From positions 1 through 64,000 of the forward strand of contig NZ_BBQH01000025.1 in the NCBI RefSeq assembly GCF_018397995.1: DNA of 64,000 bases, read 5' to 3'. Positions within the stretch are counted from its first letter, which is position 1; every line of letters begins with the position of its first letter. Under the pieces are notes generated by a model. The model ran no database searches. It was not told the origin of the DNA and saw nothing but the letters and a program-made list of their open reading frames with translations. Positions 38,128 to 48,216 of the stretch are shown here, piece after piece. The stretch is from Rhizomonospora bruguierae (GTDB lineage Bacteria; Actinomycetota; Actinomycetes; Mycobacteriales; Micromonosporaceae). Made by a program: the position numbers and the translations under genes.

Positions 38128-38748
38128 TCAGAGCAGCGCGCCCTCGTCGTGCAGCCAGTCCACAAAGGACGTGGCGACCGCGGCGCCGCAGTCCAGCAAC
38201 TCCACCAGGAGCGCGTCGTGCGCCCCGGCGGAGAGCGGGACCTGCATCTCCGCGTAGATCGGCAACTGGCCGCGCTCGGTCGGGTCGCCCACGTACGCCT
38301 TGCAGAACCGGCGGGTGTGGTTCCACTCGTTGACGACCCGGTACGCGTGGTCGGCCCAGTCCGGCGGGACGGTGGAGTGCGGCCGGGCGCGCACCACGAG
38401 GATCTCGTCGTCCGGACCCTCCAAAGTGAACAGCACGGCGTGCCGCTCCCACATCGCCAGCAGGCTGCCGTCGCCGTCGGCCAGGTACTTCACGTCCAGC
38501 AGGTCGAGAGCCTCGCCGAGGCGTTGGAGCGTGACCTCGGAGACGACCACCGGAAGGGTCTCGACGCTCGACCGCTCCACCTGGCGCTCGATCGGGCGCT
38601 CGGCCTGGCGTTCCGCCGGCGGAGGCGCCGACGAGGGGCTGCGCTGGGCCGGTGGGCCGAATCGCACGGCCCGCTCGGCTCCGGTCGCTGACCGCGAACC
38701 GGACGTTCCGCCACCCGGCTGCCCGGGGCGCCATGACCACCACGGCAT
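38128..38748 (-). CDS. YbjN-domain protein
   Basis: 206 residues; the domain starts near residue 65 (SEVTLQRLGEALDLLDVKYL) and includes RVVNEWNHTRRFCKAYV and FVDWLHDEGALL at the end. YbjN-type proteins resemble type III secretion chaperones and are of uncertain function, often linked with stress. The N-terminal 60 residues are rich in Arg, Pro and Glu and are poorly conserved, so the start may be lower than 38748. Confidence 0.8.
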   Translation of the reverse strand: MPWWSWRPGQPGGGTSGSRSATGAERAVRFGPPAQRSPSSAPPPAERQAERPIERQVERSSVETLPVVVSEVTLQRLGEALDLLDVKYLADGDGSLLAMWERHAVLFTLEGPDDEILVVRARPHSTVPPDWADHAYRVVNEWNHTRRFCKAYVGDPTERGQLPIYAEMQVPLSAGAHDALLVELLDCGAAVATSFVDWLHDEGALL

Positions 38749-38925
38749 AGTCGTGCACCTCGCTCCCCAGCGGATCCGGCTGAGTACTGTGCGTCGGACC
38801 CGAGGCACGACGCTACCCGTACAGCCGGCTCAGGTCATCCCCCCAACGGCCTGCGTTGTCTTCACGGACCATAACGGGTCAGCCGAATGGATGACTAGGC
38901 CCATCCCGGGCGGAAGCCGGGAAAC

Positions 38926-39588
38926 CTACCCCCGGGGGCGCAGCGACAGGGTGTGGGCCGTGCGCAGCCACGCGGTGCCAAACGGTGCGGCCAGCCCGAC
39001 CCAGTCACCGCCGCTCCTGACCCCCACCGGCGCCTCCTGCCCGGCGGCGTCGGCGGCGCCCAGGAAGCCCATCTGGAGGACGGCCTGCACGAGCCGCTGC
39101 GGCACCTCGATCGGCGGGCCGGACGGGGTGGTCACGGTGATCGCCACGTGGTCGAGGAGCGCGTCGCGCAGGACCCGCTGCCCCACCGGGCGGCCGCGCA
39201 CCCCGCTCTCGGCGGCCTCGCGCAGCGTACCGGCGGCGGCCGCCCCGATCCGGCGCAGCCGGGACGCGGGCACCCGCTCGACCTGCTCGACCGCGTTCGG
39301 CGGCAGCGGCCAGCGCCAGTCCCCGTCGCGGGCCGGCGGCAGAATCGTGCCCCCCTTGGCCAGTTCCGCCAGCAGGGCACCGGCGGAGACCGTCACGTCA
39401 CCGCAGCCCCCGCCCCGGACCGTGCGGGTGACCAGCACGTTCCACGGCAGCATCGCCCACAGTTCGACACCGGCGCCGGCCCGGCACAGGCGCACCGGGG
39501 CCGCCGGGTTCAGGCGGGCCAGCCGGGCCAGGAAGGCCCCGGCGTCCGACACGCCGGCCAGGCCGTGGGTCAGCCCGGTCGCGCTCAT
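38926..39588 (-). CDS. conserved hypothetical protein
   Basis: 220 residues with well-formed coding bias: FLARLARLNPAAPVRLCRAG, VELWAMLPWNVLVTRTVRGG, then IEVPQRLVQAVLQMGFLGAA. It is alpha/beta in character, with no signal peptide or helix long enough for a membrane. I do not recognise a named family. ATG 39588 overlaps the thioesterase stop by 4 bases, so the pair is translationally coupled. Confidence 0.8.
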   Translation of the reverse strand: MSATGLTHGLAGVSDAGAFLARLARLNPAAPVRLCRAGAGVELWAMLPWNVLVTRTVRGGGCGDVTVSAGALLAELAKGGTILPPARDGDWRWPLPPNAVEQVERVPASRLRRIGAAAAGTLREAAESGVRGRPVGQRVLRDALLDHVAITVTTPSGPPIEVPQRLVQAVLQMGFLGAADAAGQEAPVGVRSGGDWVGLAAPFGTAWLRTAHTLSLRPRG

Positions 39589-40001
39589 GGCTGCTCCTCC
39601 CGGTACCGGCCCAGAAACTCGGCCTCCTCGGCGGTGAGCCGGCGGGGACGCTGCGCCGCCAGGTCGTACGGCGCGCAGACCGAGCGGGCCCGGCTGGCCA
39701 CCGCGTCGCCGTCGAACAACTCGTACCCGACGTCGAACCGGGACGGTCGAATCTGCTCGATCCACAACTCGATGCGGACCTTGTCGTCGAAGTCGACCGG
39801 GCGCAGGTAGTCGACCTCGTGGCGGACGATCACCACGCCCCGCTCCAGCGAGGTGAGCCCCGCCGCGCGCGCACCGATGAACATCAGGGCGACCCGCGCC
39901 TCCTCGTACAGGGTGAGGAAGCGGGCGTTGTTGACGTGGCCGTAGGCGTCCATGTCGGACCAGCGGACGGCGACGTGGTGGATGTACCGCAAACCGGTCA
40001 C
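39585..40001 (-). CDS. acyl-CoA thioesterase (hotdog fold)
   Basis: 138 residues of the 4HBT hotdog family. VRWSDMDAYGHVNNARFLTL holds the active-site aspartate and the conserved HVNN. The rest, HEVDYLRPVDFDDKVRIELW, fits the second strand pair. It should hydrolyse a fatty or aryl acyl-CoA; the substrate cannot be read. GTG 40001 was chosen as the family start; the frame remains open to 40046, whose extra residues are basic. Confidence 0.9.
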   Translation of the reverse strand: MTGLRYIHHVAVRWSDMDAYGHVNNARFLTLYEEARVALMFIGARAAGLTSLERGVVIVRHEVDYLRPVDFDDKVRIELWIEQIRPSRFDVGYELFDGDAVASRARSVCAPYDLAAQRPRRLTAEEAEFLGRYREEQP

Positions 40002-40084
40002 ACCCCACCGCGGGAGGCGGTCGGCAGCATGGGGACAGCGTCCCACATGCCGCCGATCCGGCCGCTACCCGCGCACGGGTGATC

Positions 40085-41761
40085 TCAGTCTCGGGTCAAC
40101 TTCCGGTACGTCACCCGGTGCGGCCGGGCCGCCTCGGCGCCCAGCCGGTCGATCTTGTTCTTCTCGTACGCCTCGAAGTTGCCCTCGAACCAGAACCAGC
40201 GGTCCGGGTCCTCTTCGGTGCCCTCCCAGGCCAGGATGTGCGTGGCGACCCGGTCCAGGAACATCCGGTCGTGGGAGATCACCACGGCGCAGCCGGGGAA
40301 CTCCAGCAGCGCGTTCTCCAGGCTGGACAGGGTCTCCACGTCCAGGTCGTTGGTGGGCTCGTCGAGCAGGATCACGTTCCCGCCGATCTTCAGCGTGAGC
40401 GCCAGGTTGAGCCGGTTGCGCTCGCCACCGGAGAGCACCTTCGTGGGCTTCTGCTGGTCCGGGCCCTTGAAGCCGAACGCGGCCACGTAGGCCCGGGACG
40501 GCATCTCGACCTTGCCGACCATCAGGTGGTCCAGCCCGTCGGAGACGATCTCCCAGACGGTCTTGTCGCCGTGCAGGCCCTCGCGGTTCTGGTCGACGTA
40601 GGACAGTTGGACCGTCTCGCCGACCTTCACCGCGCCGGCGTCCGGCTGCTCCAGGCCCACGATCGTCTTGAACAGCGTGGTCTTACCGACGCCGTTCGGG
40701 CCGATGATGCCGACGATGCCGTTGCGCGGCAGCGAGAAGCTCAGGTCGTCGATGAGGACCCGGTCGCCGAAGCCCTTCTTCAGGTGGCTGACCTCGATGA
40801 CCGTGTTGCCCAGGCGCGGGCCCGGCGGGATCTGGATCTCCTCGAAGTCCAGCTTGCGGGTCTTCTCCGCCTCGGTGGCCATCTCCTCGTACCGGTCCAG
40901 CCGGGCGCGCGACTTGGTCTGCCGCGCCTTGGCGTTGGACCGCACCCACTCCAGCTCGTCGGACAGCCGCTTCTTCAGCTTGGCGTCCCGGCGGCCCTCC
41001 ACGGACAGCCGCTGCGCCTTCTTCTCCAGGTACGTGGAGTAGTTGCCCTCGTAGCCGATGGCCCGGCCGCGGTCCAGCTCGAGGATCCAGCCGGCCACGT
41101 TGTCCAGGAAGTACCGGTCGTGGGTGATCGCCAGCACGGTGCCGGCGTACTTGGCCAGGTGCTGCTCCAGCCACTGCACGCTCTCCGCGTCCAGGTGGTT
41201 GGTGGGCTCGTCCAGCAGCAGCAGGTCCGGCGCCTCCAGCAGCAGCTTGCACAGCGCCACCCGGCGCCGCTCGCCACCGGAGAGCTGGCCGACCTCGGCG
41301 TCCGGCGGCGGGCAGCGCAGCGCGTCCATCGCCAGTTCGAGCTTGGAGTCGATGTCCCACGCGTCGGCGTGGTCCAGCTCCTCCTGAAGCCGGCCCATCT
41401 CCTCCATCAGCTCGTCGGAGTAGTCCGTCGCCATCTGCTCGGCGATCTTGTTGAACCGCTCCAGCTTCGCCTTCGTCTCGGCGACCGCCTCCTCGATGTT
41501 GCCGAGAACGGTCTTCTCCTCGTTCAGCGGCGGCTCCTGCGCCAGCAGGCCGGCGGTGTAGCCGGGCATCAGCCGGGCCTCGCCGTTGCTGGGCCGGTCC
41601 AACCCCGCCATGATCTTGAGCAGGCTGGACTTGCCGGCCCCGTTCGGGCCGACGACGCCGATCTTCGCACCGGGCAGGAAGCTCAGCGTCACGTTGTCCA
41701 GCACGACCTTGTCGCCGTGCGCCTTGCGCGCCTTCTCCAAGACGTAGATGTACTGGGCCAC
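40085..41761 (-). CDS. ettA: energy-dependent translational throttle protein EttA (ABC-F)
   Basis: 558 residues with two ABC domains and no membrane part. Walker A motifs are [11 protein letters not shown] and [12 protein letters not shown], signature motifs LSGGERRR and LSGGERNR, and Walker B ends [11 protein letters not shown] and [11 protein letters not shown]. The linker between them (residues about 245-310) is the tRNA-contacting part of ABC-F proteins. EttA binds the ribosomal E site and regulates the first step of elongation according to ATP level. GTG 41761 has GGAGG upstream. It is a housekeeping factor here. Confidence 0.96.
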   Translation of the reverse strand: MAQYIYVLEKARKAHGDKVVLDNVTLSFLPGAKIGVVGPNGAGKSSLLKIMAGLDRPSNGEARLMPGYTAGLLAQEPPLNEEKTVLGNIEEAVAETKAKLERFNKIAEQMATDYSDELMEEMGRLQEELDHADAWDIDSKLELAMDALRCPPPDAEVGQLSGGERRRVALCKLLLEAPDLLLLDEPTNHLDAESVQWLEQHLAKYAGTVLAITHDRYFLDNVAGWILELDRGRAIGYEGNYSTYLEKKAQRLSVEGRRDAKLKKRLSDELEWVRSNAKARQTKSRARLDRYEEMATEAEKTRKLDFEEIQIPPGPRLGNTVIEVSHLKKGFGDRVLIDDLSFSLPRNGIVGIIGPNGVGKTTLFKTIVGLEQPDAGAVKVGETVQLSYVDQNREGLHGDKTVWEIVSDGLDHLMVGKVEMPSRAYVAAFGFKGPDQQKPTKVLSGGERNRLNLALTLKIGGNVILLDEPTNDLDVETLSSLENALLEFPGCAVVISHDRMFLDRVATHILAWEGTEEDPDRWFWFEGNFEAYEKNKIDRLGAEAARPHRVTYRKLTRD

Positions 41762-41997
41762 GGTGCGGCCTACCTCCGGTAATTCGCAGAAAGTCGTGCG
41801 GCTCGGGCCGCCGTCCGGTCAATCCTCCCAGGCGGGTGGTCGGCCGGTCGGCCCGCCCCCGCACTCCGGTGTGCCAGGGACCACAGAATCACAAGGTCAC
41901 CCCGGGTTGCCACATTCCCTGGCGGCCCTCAAGTACCGGCCGGCACCCACGGTTCAGTACCCTCGCTGGTGAACCCGCTCGTCGGCCGGAGGCATGC

Positions 41998-43392
41998 ATG
42001 ACCGTACGCAGCTCGTTCGTCGTCGTCGCCAACCGTCTACCGGTGGACGAGGTGACGACCTCCCAGGGGCGTGAATGGCGGCGCAGCCCGGGCGGCCTGG
42101 TGACCGCGCTGCACCCCGTGCTGGTCGAGCACCGCGGCACGTGGGTCGGCTGGGCCGGCGGCACCGGCGACGCTCCCGAGCCGTTCGAGCTGGACGGCAT
42201 CCGCCTGCACCCGGTGCCGCTGTCGGCCGAGGAGCTGGAGCGGTACTACGAGGGCTCGTCCAACGCGACGATCTGGCCGCTGTACCACGACGCGGTCGAG
42301 ACCCCGGTGTTCAAGCGGCGCTGGCGCGAGGCGTACCGGATGGTGAACCAGCGCTTCGCCGACGCGGCGGCGGAGGTGGCCGCGGAGGGCGCCACCGTCT
42401 GGGTGCAGGACTACCAGCTCCAACTGGTGCCCGCGATGCTCCGCGAGCAGCGCCCGGACCTGCGGATCGGGTTCTTCCTGCACATCCCGTTCCCGCCGAT
42501 CGAGCTGTTCATGCAGATGCCGGTGCGGGCGGAGATCCTGCGCGGCCTGCTCGGCGCCGACCTGGTCGGCTTCCAGCAGCGGCTGGCCGCCCAGAACTTC
42601 GTCCGGCTCGCCCGGCACCTGCTCGGCCTGCGGTACGAGGGCCAGGTCATCGACGTGGACGGGCGACCGGTGCGGGCCGGTGCGTTCCCCATCTCCATCG
42701 ACGTCAAGGAGATGGAGGCGATGGTCGCCACCCCGGAGGTGCAGGCGCGCGCCAAACAGATCCGCGAGGAGCTGGGCAACCCGAAGACGATCATCCTGGG
42801 CGTGGACCGGCTGGACTACACCAAGGGCATCGAGCTGCGCCTCAAGGCGTTCCGCGAACTGCTGGCCGACCGGAAGCTGACCGTGCCGGAGGCGGTCATG
42901 GTGCAGGTCGCCACCCCGAGCCGGGAGCGGGTCGAGCACTACCAGGCGCTGCGGGTCAAGGTCGAACGCGAGGTGGGGCGGATCAACGGCGAGTTCGCCA
43001 AGGTCGGCGTCCCGGCGGTGCACTATCTGCACCAGTCCTACAGCCGCAGCGAACTGGCGGCGCTCTACCTGGCCGCCGATGTCATGATGGTGACGCCACT
43101 GCGCGACGGGATGAATCTCGTCGCCAAGGAGTACGTCGCCGCCCGCGCCGACACCGGCGGCGCCCTGGTACTCAGCGAGTTCGCCGGCGCCGCCACGGAG
43201 TTGCGTCAATCGTTCCTGTGCAACCCGCACGATCCGGACGGTGTCAAGGACGCGCTGATCCGTGCCGTGCACGTCGAACCGGTGGAGGCCCGGCGCCGTA
43301 TGCGGATAATGCAGCGCCACCTACGCAGCCATGACGTGCGGCAGTGGGCCAAGTCCTTCCTTTCCACCCTGGGTGTACCGGAGAACGAATAA
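41998..43392 (+). CDS. otsA: trehalose-6-phosphate synthase
   Basis: 464 residues of glycosyltransferase family 20. [10 protein letters not shown] lies in the N-terminal half, [15 protein letters not shown] in the middle, [17 protein letters not shown] near residue 268, and [16 protein letters not shown] later; all are conserved OtsA motifs. It makes trehalose 6-phosphate from a nucleotide sugar (UDP- or GDP-glucose) and glucose 6-phosphate. ATG 41998 has GGAGG five bases before it. It is followed directly by the phosphatase-GH15 fusion. Confidence 0.97.
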   Translation: MTVRSSFVVVANRLPVDEVTTSQGREWRRSPGGLVTALHPVLVEHRGTWVGWAGGTGDAPEPFELDGIRLHPVPLSAEELERYYEGSSNATIWPLYHDAVETPVFKRRWREAYRMVNQRFADAAAEVAAEGATVWVQDYQLQLVPAMLREQRPDLRIGFFLHIPFPPIELFMQMPVRAEILRGLLGADLVGFQQRLAAQNFVRLARHLLGLRYEGQVIDVDGRPVRAGAFPISIDVKEMEAMVATPEVQARAKQIREELGNPKTIILGVDRLDYTKGIELRLKAFRELLADRKLTVPEAVMVQVATPSRERVEHYQALRVKVEREVGRINGEFAKVGVPAVHYLHQSYSRSELAALYLAADVMMVTPLRDGMNLVAKEYVAARADTGGALVLSEFAGAATELRQSFLCNPHDPDGVKDALIRAVHVEPVEARRRMRIMQRHLRSHDVRQWAKSFLSTLGVPENE

Positions 43393-45948
43393 GTGACAGA
43401 TCAACTCGACCCCGCCCTGCGCGCCGCCGTCGGGCGGGCCGCCCGCGTGCCGAACCTGCTGGTCGCCTGCGACTACGACGGCACCCTGGCGCCCATCGTC
43501 CCCGACCCCACCACCGCCCGGCCGCTGCCGGAGTCGGTGGCGGCCCTGCGCGCGCTCGCCACGCTCCCGCAGACCTCCGCGGCGGTGGTGTCCGGCCGCG
43601 CCCTGCGCGACCTGGCCACCCTGTCCCGGCTGCCCAGCGAGATCTACCTGGTGGGCAGCCACGGCTCGGAGTTCGACATCGGCTTCGTCGAGCGCCTCGG
43701 CCCGGACGAGATCGACCTGCGGGCCCGGCTCCAGGCCACCCTCGAGGACATCGTGCGGGGGCGGCCCGGCGTGCGGCTGGAGCACAAGCCGGCCAGCGTC
43801 GCGGTGCACACCCGGACCGCCGAGCCGCAGGTGGCCGCCGAGGTCAACGAGGCGGTCCTGACCGGCCCGGCGGCCTGGCCCGAGGTGCACGTCACCCAGG
43901 GCAAGATGGTCATCGAGCTGTCCGCGATCCGCACCCACAAGGGCACCGCGCTCGACGCGCTGCGCCAGCAGGTGGGTGCGAGCGCGGTGCTGTTCATCGG
44001 CGACGACGTGACCGACGAGAACGGCTTCGCCAGCCTGCACGGGCCGGACATCGGCATCAAGATCGGACCGGGCGACACCCGGGCGCAGTTCCGGGTGGCC
44101 GAGCCGATCGAGGCGGCCCGGGTGCTCGGGCTGCTGCTGGAGACCCGGCGCAAGTGGCTGTACGGGGAGCACGCGGTGTCGATCGAGCGGCACTCGATGC
44201 TCGCCAACCGCCGCACGGTCGCCCTGGTGACCCCCGCCGGCCGGATCAGCTGGCTGTGCCACCCCCGCCCGGACTCGTCGGCGATCTTCGCGGACCTGCT
44301 CGGCGGCACCCCGGCCGGGCACTTCTCGGTGACCCCGGAGCGGGAGGCGCTGCCGCTCGGCCAGCGTTACCGGCAGCACACGATGACCGTGGAGACCCGC
44401 TGGTCCGGGCTGACCGTGACCGACTGGCTGGACACCCTGGGCAACGACTCGGTGCTGGTCCGCACGCTCACCGGCAGCGGGCGGGCCTGGGTGGAGTTCG
44501 CGCCGCGCCCCGAGTACGGGCAGGTGGCCATCAGCCTGGAGGCCCGCCACCAGGACGGCGCGGACGGGCTGGTGGTGCTCGGCTCCAACGAGCCGGTCGC
44601 CCTGCACTCCCCGGGCGTCGCGTGGGAGATCGTCACCGATGGCGAGACGCACTCCGCCCGGGCGCTGGTCGACCTGTCCGTCTGCGGCGGCACGCTGACC
44701 CTGGAGCTGCGGTTCGGCACGCACGACCTGACGCCGGCCCCGGTCCCGGCCGCCGACCGCCGCATCCGCACGGAGCGCGGCTGGCGGGAGTGGGCGGGGT
44801 CGCTGCGGCTGCCGTCCGTCGGCCGGGAGCAGGTCATCCGCAGCGCCCTCACGCTGCGCGGGCTGTGCCACCGGGAGACCGGCGGCATCCTCGCCGCCGC
44901 CACCACGTCACTGCCCGAGGAGCTGGGCGGCGTCCGCAACTGGGACTACCGGTACTGCTGGCTGCGTGACGCGGCGATGACCGCCCGCGCCCTGGTGGAG
45001 CTGGGCTCGGTGGGCGAGGCGGAGGCGTTCCTGCGCTGGGTGGAGGCGCGCGTCGAGCGCACCGACGGCCACCCGGAGCGGCTGCACCCGCTCTACACGC
45101 TGGACGGCAACGAACTGGGCCCCGAGGCGGTCATCGAGATCCTGCCCGGGTACGCGGGCTCCCGGCCGGTGCGGGTCGGCAACCTCGCCAACCGCCAGCT
45201 CCAGCTGGACGTGTTCGGCCAGGTGGCCGACCTGATCGCGGCGGTGGCGGGCGCCCGCGGCACCGCGCTGCCCCGCGAGCTGCGGGTACTGGAGGCGATG
45301 GTGCAGGCGGTGGAGCGCCGCTGGCACGAGCCGGACCAGGGCCCGTGGGAGGCCCGCCTGGCGCCCCGGCACCACGTGTACTCCAAGATCATGTGCTGGC
45401 TGACGGTCGACCGCGCGCTGCGGGTGCTGGCCGCGCACGGCGGGCCGGACCGACTCCGGGCGCAGGAGCCGCAGTGGAAGGAGCTGCGGGACCAGATCGG
45501 CACCGACGTGCTGGAGCACGGCTGGAACGAGCGGGCCGGCGCGTTCACGGTCGCGTACGGGGAGGAGGACGTCGACGCCTCCGCGCTGTGGGTCGGCCTG
45601 TCCGGGTTGCTGCCGGACGACGATCCGCGGTTCCTGGCGACCGTGCTCAAGGTCGAGTCGGAGCTGCGTTCCGGGCCGGTCGTCTACCGGTACCACTGGG
45701 ACGACGGACTGCCCGGCGTGGAGGGCGGCTACCACATCTGCACGACGTGGCTGATCGAGGCGTACCTGCGCACCGGGCGGCGGCTCGACGCGGAGGAACT
45801 GTTCGAGCAGATGGTGCTCACCGCCGGCCCCACCGGGCTGCTGCCCGAGCAGTACGACCCGGTCGCCGAGCGCGGGCTGGGCAACCACCCGCACGCGTAC
45901 TCGCACCTGGGGTTGATCAGCTGCGCGGTGCGGCTGTCCCGGAGCTGA
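43393..45948 (+). CDS. otsB: trehalose-6-phosphatase fused to a GH15 hydrolase
   Basis: 851 residues. Residues 1-255 are an OtsB-type HAD phosphatase: ACDYDGTLAPI holds the nucleophile Asp27 and Asp29, and IGDDVTDENGFASL the metal-binding part. Residues about 260-850 are a GH15 (glucoamylase/trehalase-like) domain: GGVRNWDYRYCWLRDAA, the acid Glu653 in PWEARLAPRHHVYSK, and the base Glu819 in LLPEQYDPVAERGLGN. The GH15 part could cleave trehalose or another glucoside. The GTG start touches the otsA stop with no gap, so the two are coupled. The last 32 bases overlap the convergent cysG gene. Confidence 0.93.
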   Translation: MTDQLDPALRAAVGRAARVPNLLVACDYDGTLAPIVPDPTTARPLPESVAALRALATLPQTSAAVVSGRALRDLATLSRLPSEIYLVGSHGSEFDIGFVERLGPDEIDLRARLQATLEDIVRGRPGVRLEHKPASVAVHTRTAEPQVAAEVNEAVLTGPAAWPEVHVTQGKMVIELSAIRTHKGTALDALRQQVGASAVLFIGDDVTDENGFASLHGPDIGIKIGPGDTRAQFRVAEPIEAARVLGLLLETRRKWLYGEHAVSIERHSMLANRRTVALVTPAGRISWLCHPRPDSSAIFADLLGGTPAGHFSVTPEREALPLGQRYRQHTMTVETRWSGLTVTDWLDTLGNDSVLVRTLTGSGRAWVEFAPRPEYGQVAISLEARHQDGADGLVVLGSNEPVALHSPGVAWEIVTDGETHSARALVDLSVCGGTLTLELRFGTHDLTPAPVPAADRRIRTERGWREWAGSLRLPSVGREQVIRSALTLRGLCHRETGGILAAATTSLPEELGGVRNWDYRYCWLRDAAMTARALVELGSVGEAEAFLRWVEARVERTDGHPERLHPLYTLDGNELGPEAVIEILPGYAGSRPVRVGNLANRQLQLDVFGQVADLIAAVAGARGTALPRELRVLEAMVQAVERRWHEPDQGPWEARLAPRHHVYSKIMCWLTVDRALRVLAAHGGPDRLRAQEPQWKELRDQIGTDVLEHGWNERAGAFTVAYGEEDVDASALWVGLSGLLPDDDPRFLATVLKVESELRSGPVVYRYHWDDGLPGVEGGYHICTTWLIEAYLRTGRRLDAEELFEQMVLTAGPTGLLPEQYDPVAERGLGNHPHAYSHLGLISCAVRLSRS

Positions 45949-47167
45949 CCACCCCGCCGATCACCACGATCACCGGGGGCCGCAGGCCGGCCGCGGCGAC
46001 CGCCGCGGCCACCTCGCCCAGGGGGGCGCGCACCGTGCGCTGGTGCGCGGTCGTGCCCTCCTGGACCACGGCTGCCGGGGTGGCCGGGTCGCGGCCGTGC
46101 GCCAGCAGCTTGGCGGCGATCGCGGGCAGGTGCCGCAGCCCCATCAGCACGACGAGCGTGCCGCGCAGCCGGGCCAGGGCCGGCCAGTCGACCAGCGACG
46201 CCGGGTCGTCCGGGGCGACGTGGCCGGAGACCACGACGAACTCGTGCGCCACGCCGCGGTGCGTGACCGGGATGCCGGCCGCGGCGGGTACCGCGATCGC
46301 GCTGGTGACGCCCGGCACCACGGTCACCGGCACGCCGGCCGCCGCGCAGGCCACGGCCTCCTCGCCGCCCCGGCCGAACACGTACGGGTCGCCGCCCTTG
46401 AGCCGGACCACCGCGCGGCCGGCCAGCGCCCGGTCCACCAGGATCCGGTTGATCTCCTCCTGGGCCCGCTGCGGCCCGTACGGGATCTTGGAGGCGTCGA
46501 TCAGTTCCACGTCCGGGCCCAGCTCGTCCAGGAGCAGGCCGGGGACCAGGCGGTCGGCGACCACCACCTCCGCCGCCGCGAGCAGGCGCCGGCCCCGCAC
46601 GGTGATCAGTTCGGGGTCGCCCGGGCCGGCACCGACGAGTGCAACCCAACCGGCCCCGTTCCCGGCCGCGGGCCGGTGCTCGCGCGCCGGGGCGCCCGGG
46701 TGGCCGATCGCGCCGCCGGCCAGCGCGTCCCGGACGGCGTCGCGGATCGCGGCGGAGCGGCGCGGGTCCCCGCTGAGCACGGCGACCGTGACCGCGCCGT
46801 GCCGGGCCACCGCCGGGGTCCAGGCTGTCGCCTCGTGCCGGTCGTCGGCGCGCACGCAGAACACCCGCCGCTCCTCGGCCGCCGCGCTCACCTCGGCCGC
46901 CGCGGCCGGGTCGTCCACGGCCACCTGCACCAGCCAGGCACCGTCCACATCGGAGGGCTGGAAGCCACGCTCGGACCAGTGCACCCGCCCGGCGTCGACC
47001 AGCCCCCGCAGCGCCGGGGTGAGCACCGGGGAGACCAGGTCGACCCGTGCACCCGCGGCGAGCAGGGCCGGCACCCGCCGGGTGGCGACGGCGCCCCCGC
47101 CGACGACGAGCACCCGCCGCCCGTCCAGCCGCAGCGCCATCGGGTAGAGCTCGCTCCGGGTGTTCAC
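45917..47167 (-). CDS. cysG: uroporphyrinogen-III methyltransferase / sirohaem synthase
   Basis: 416 residues in two parts. Residues 1-150 have the Rossmann fold of precorrin-2 dehydrogenase (RRVLVVGGGAVATRRVPALL). Residues 165-410 are an SAM-dependent uroporphyrinogen methyltransferase (VALVGAGPGDPELITVRGRR, VVRLKGGDPYVFGRGGEE). Together they make precorrin-2 and sirohydrochlorin, the branch point to sirohaem and cobalamin. GTG 47167 overlaps the cobT stop by 4 bases, so it is in one operon with cobC and cobT. Confidence 0.95.
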   Translation of the reverse strand: MNTRSELYPMALRLDGRRVLVVGGGAVATRRVPALLAAGARVDLVSPVLTPALRGLVDAGRVHWSERGFQPSDVDGAWLVQVAVDDPAAAAEVSAAAEERRVFCVRADDRHEATAWTPAVARHGAVTVAVLSGDPRRSAAIRDAVRDALAGGAIGHPGAPAREHRPAAGNGAGWVALVGAGPGDPELITVRGRRLLAAAEVVVADRLVPGLLLDELGPDVELIDASKIPYGPQRAQEEINRILVDRALAGRAVVRLKGGDPYVFGRGGEEAVACAAAGVPVTVVPGVTSAIAVPAAAGIPVTHRGVAHEFVVVSGHVAPDDPASLVDWPALARLRGTLVVLMGLRHLPAIAAKLLAHGRDPATPAAVVQEGTTAHQRTVRAPLGEVAAAVAAAGLRPPVIVVIGGVVSSGTAAPRS

Positions 47168-48216
47168 TTCTCGGCCACCCCGGCGCTGTCGAACGTCGCG
47201 ACCTCGTGCAGGACCCGGACGGAGGCGGCCACCAGCGGCAGCGCCAGCAGCGCGCCGGTGCCCTCGCCGAGCCGCATGCCAAGATCCAGCAGCGGCTCCA
47301 GCCCCAGGTGCGCCAGGGCCACCCCGGCACCCGGCTCGGTCGACCGGTGACCGGCGACCATCGCGCCGACGCTGTGCGGGGCGAGCGCGGCGGCGGCGAG
47401 CGCGGCGGCGAGGGCGCTGACCCCGTCCACGATCACCGGCACCCGATGGGCCGCGCCGGCGAGGATCAGCCCCGCCAGGGCGGCGTGCTCCAGCCCGCCG
47501 ACCGCGGCCAGCACGCCCACCGGGTCCGCCGGATCGGGGCGGTGCCGGTCGAGGGCGGCGCCCACGACGGCGGCCTTGCGGGCGAACGTCGCGTCGTCCA
47601 CGCCGGTGCCCCGGCCGGTGGTGGTCGCCGGATCCGCCCCGGTGAACGCCGAGATCAGCGCGGCCGCCGGGGTGCTGTTGGCGATGCCCATGTCCCCGGT
47701 GACGAGCGCCCGCGCGCCCTGCTCCAGCAGCCGCCCGGCGACATCGATGCCCGCCTGGACCGCGGCCGTCGTCTCGCCCCGGGTCAGCGCCGGCTCGGCG
47801 GTCATGTCCCGGGTACCGGTGCGCACCTTCGCGTCCACCAGCCCCGGCGCCTCGGCGAGGGGCGACGCCACCCCCACGTCCACGACCGTCACCCGCGCGC
47901 CCACCTGCCGGGCGAACGCGTTCACCACCGCGCCCCCGGCCAGGAAGTTCGCCACCATCTGCGCGGTCACCTCGACCGGCCAGGGGGTCACGCCCCGGGC
48001 GTGCACCCCGTGGTCGCCGGCGAACACCACGACCGCGGCCGGCTCGGGCAGCGGCGGCGGGAACACGCCGGCCAGCCCCGCCAGCCGGGCCGACAGCCCC
48101 TCCAGCGCGCCGAGCGAGCCGGCCGGCTTGGTGAGCCGCGCCTGGTGCGCGCGGGCCGCGGCCATCGCGTCGTCGTCCAGCGGGCGGATGGCCCCGATCG
48201 TCGCCTGCACGCTCAC
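47164..48216 (-). CDS. cobT: nicotinate-nucleotide-dimethylbenzimidazole phosphoribosyltransferase
   Basis: 350 residues. AVVVFAGDHGVHARGVTPWP, ALVTGDMGIANSTPAAAL and RSTEPGAGVALAHLGLEPLL are conserved; Glu318 in RLGEGTGALLALP matches the general base of the Salmonella CobT. The enzyme makes alpha-ribazole phosphate for the lower ligand of cobalamin. Its ATG overlaps the cobC stop by 4 bases. Confidence 0.96.
   Translation of the reverse strand: MSVQATIGAIRPLDDDAMAAARAHQARLTKPAGSLGALEGLSARLAGLAGVFPPPLPEPAAVVVFAGDHGVHARGVTPWPVEVTAQMVANFLAGGAVVNAFARQVGARVTVVDVGVASPLAEAPGLVDAKVRTGTRDMTAEPALTRGETTAAVQAGIDVAGRLLEQGARALVTGDMGIANSTPAAALISAFTGADPATTTGRGTGVDDATFARKAAVVGAALDRHRPDPADPVGVLAAVGGLEHAALAGLILAGAAHRVPVIVDGVSALAAALAAAALAPHSVGAMVAGHRSTEPGAGVALAHLGLEPLLDLGMRLGEGTGALLALPLVAASVRVLHEVATFDSAGVAEK

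Noticed and set aside
41907-41935. TTGCCA-N17-CAAGTA as an otsA promoter
   Set aside because: The minus-10 hexamer is poor and such matches are frequent by chance.
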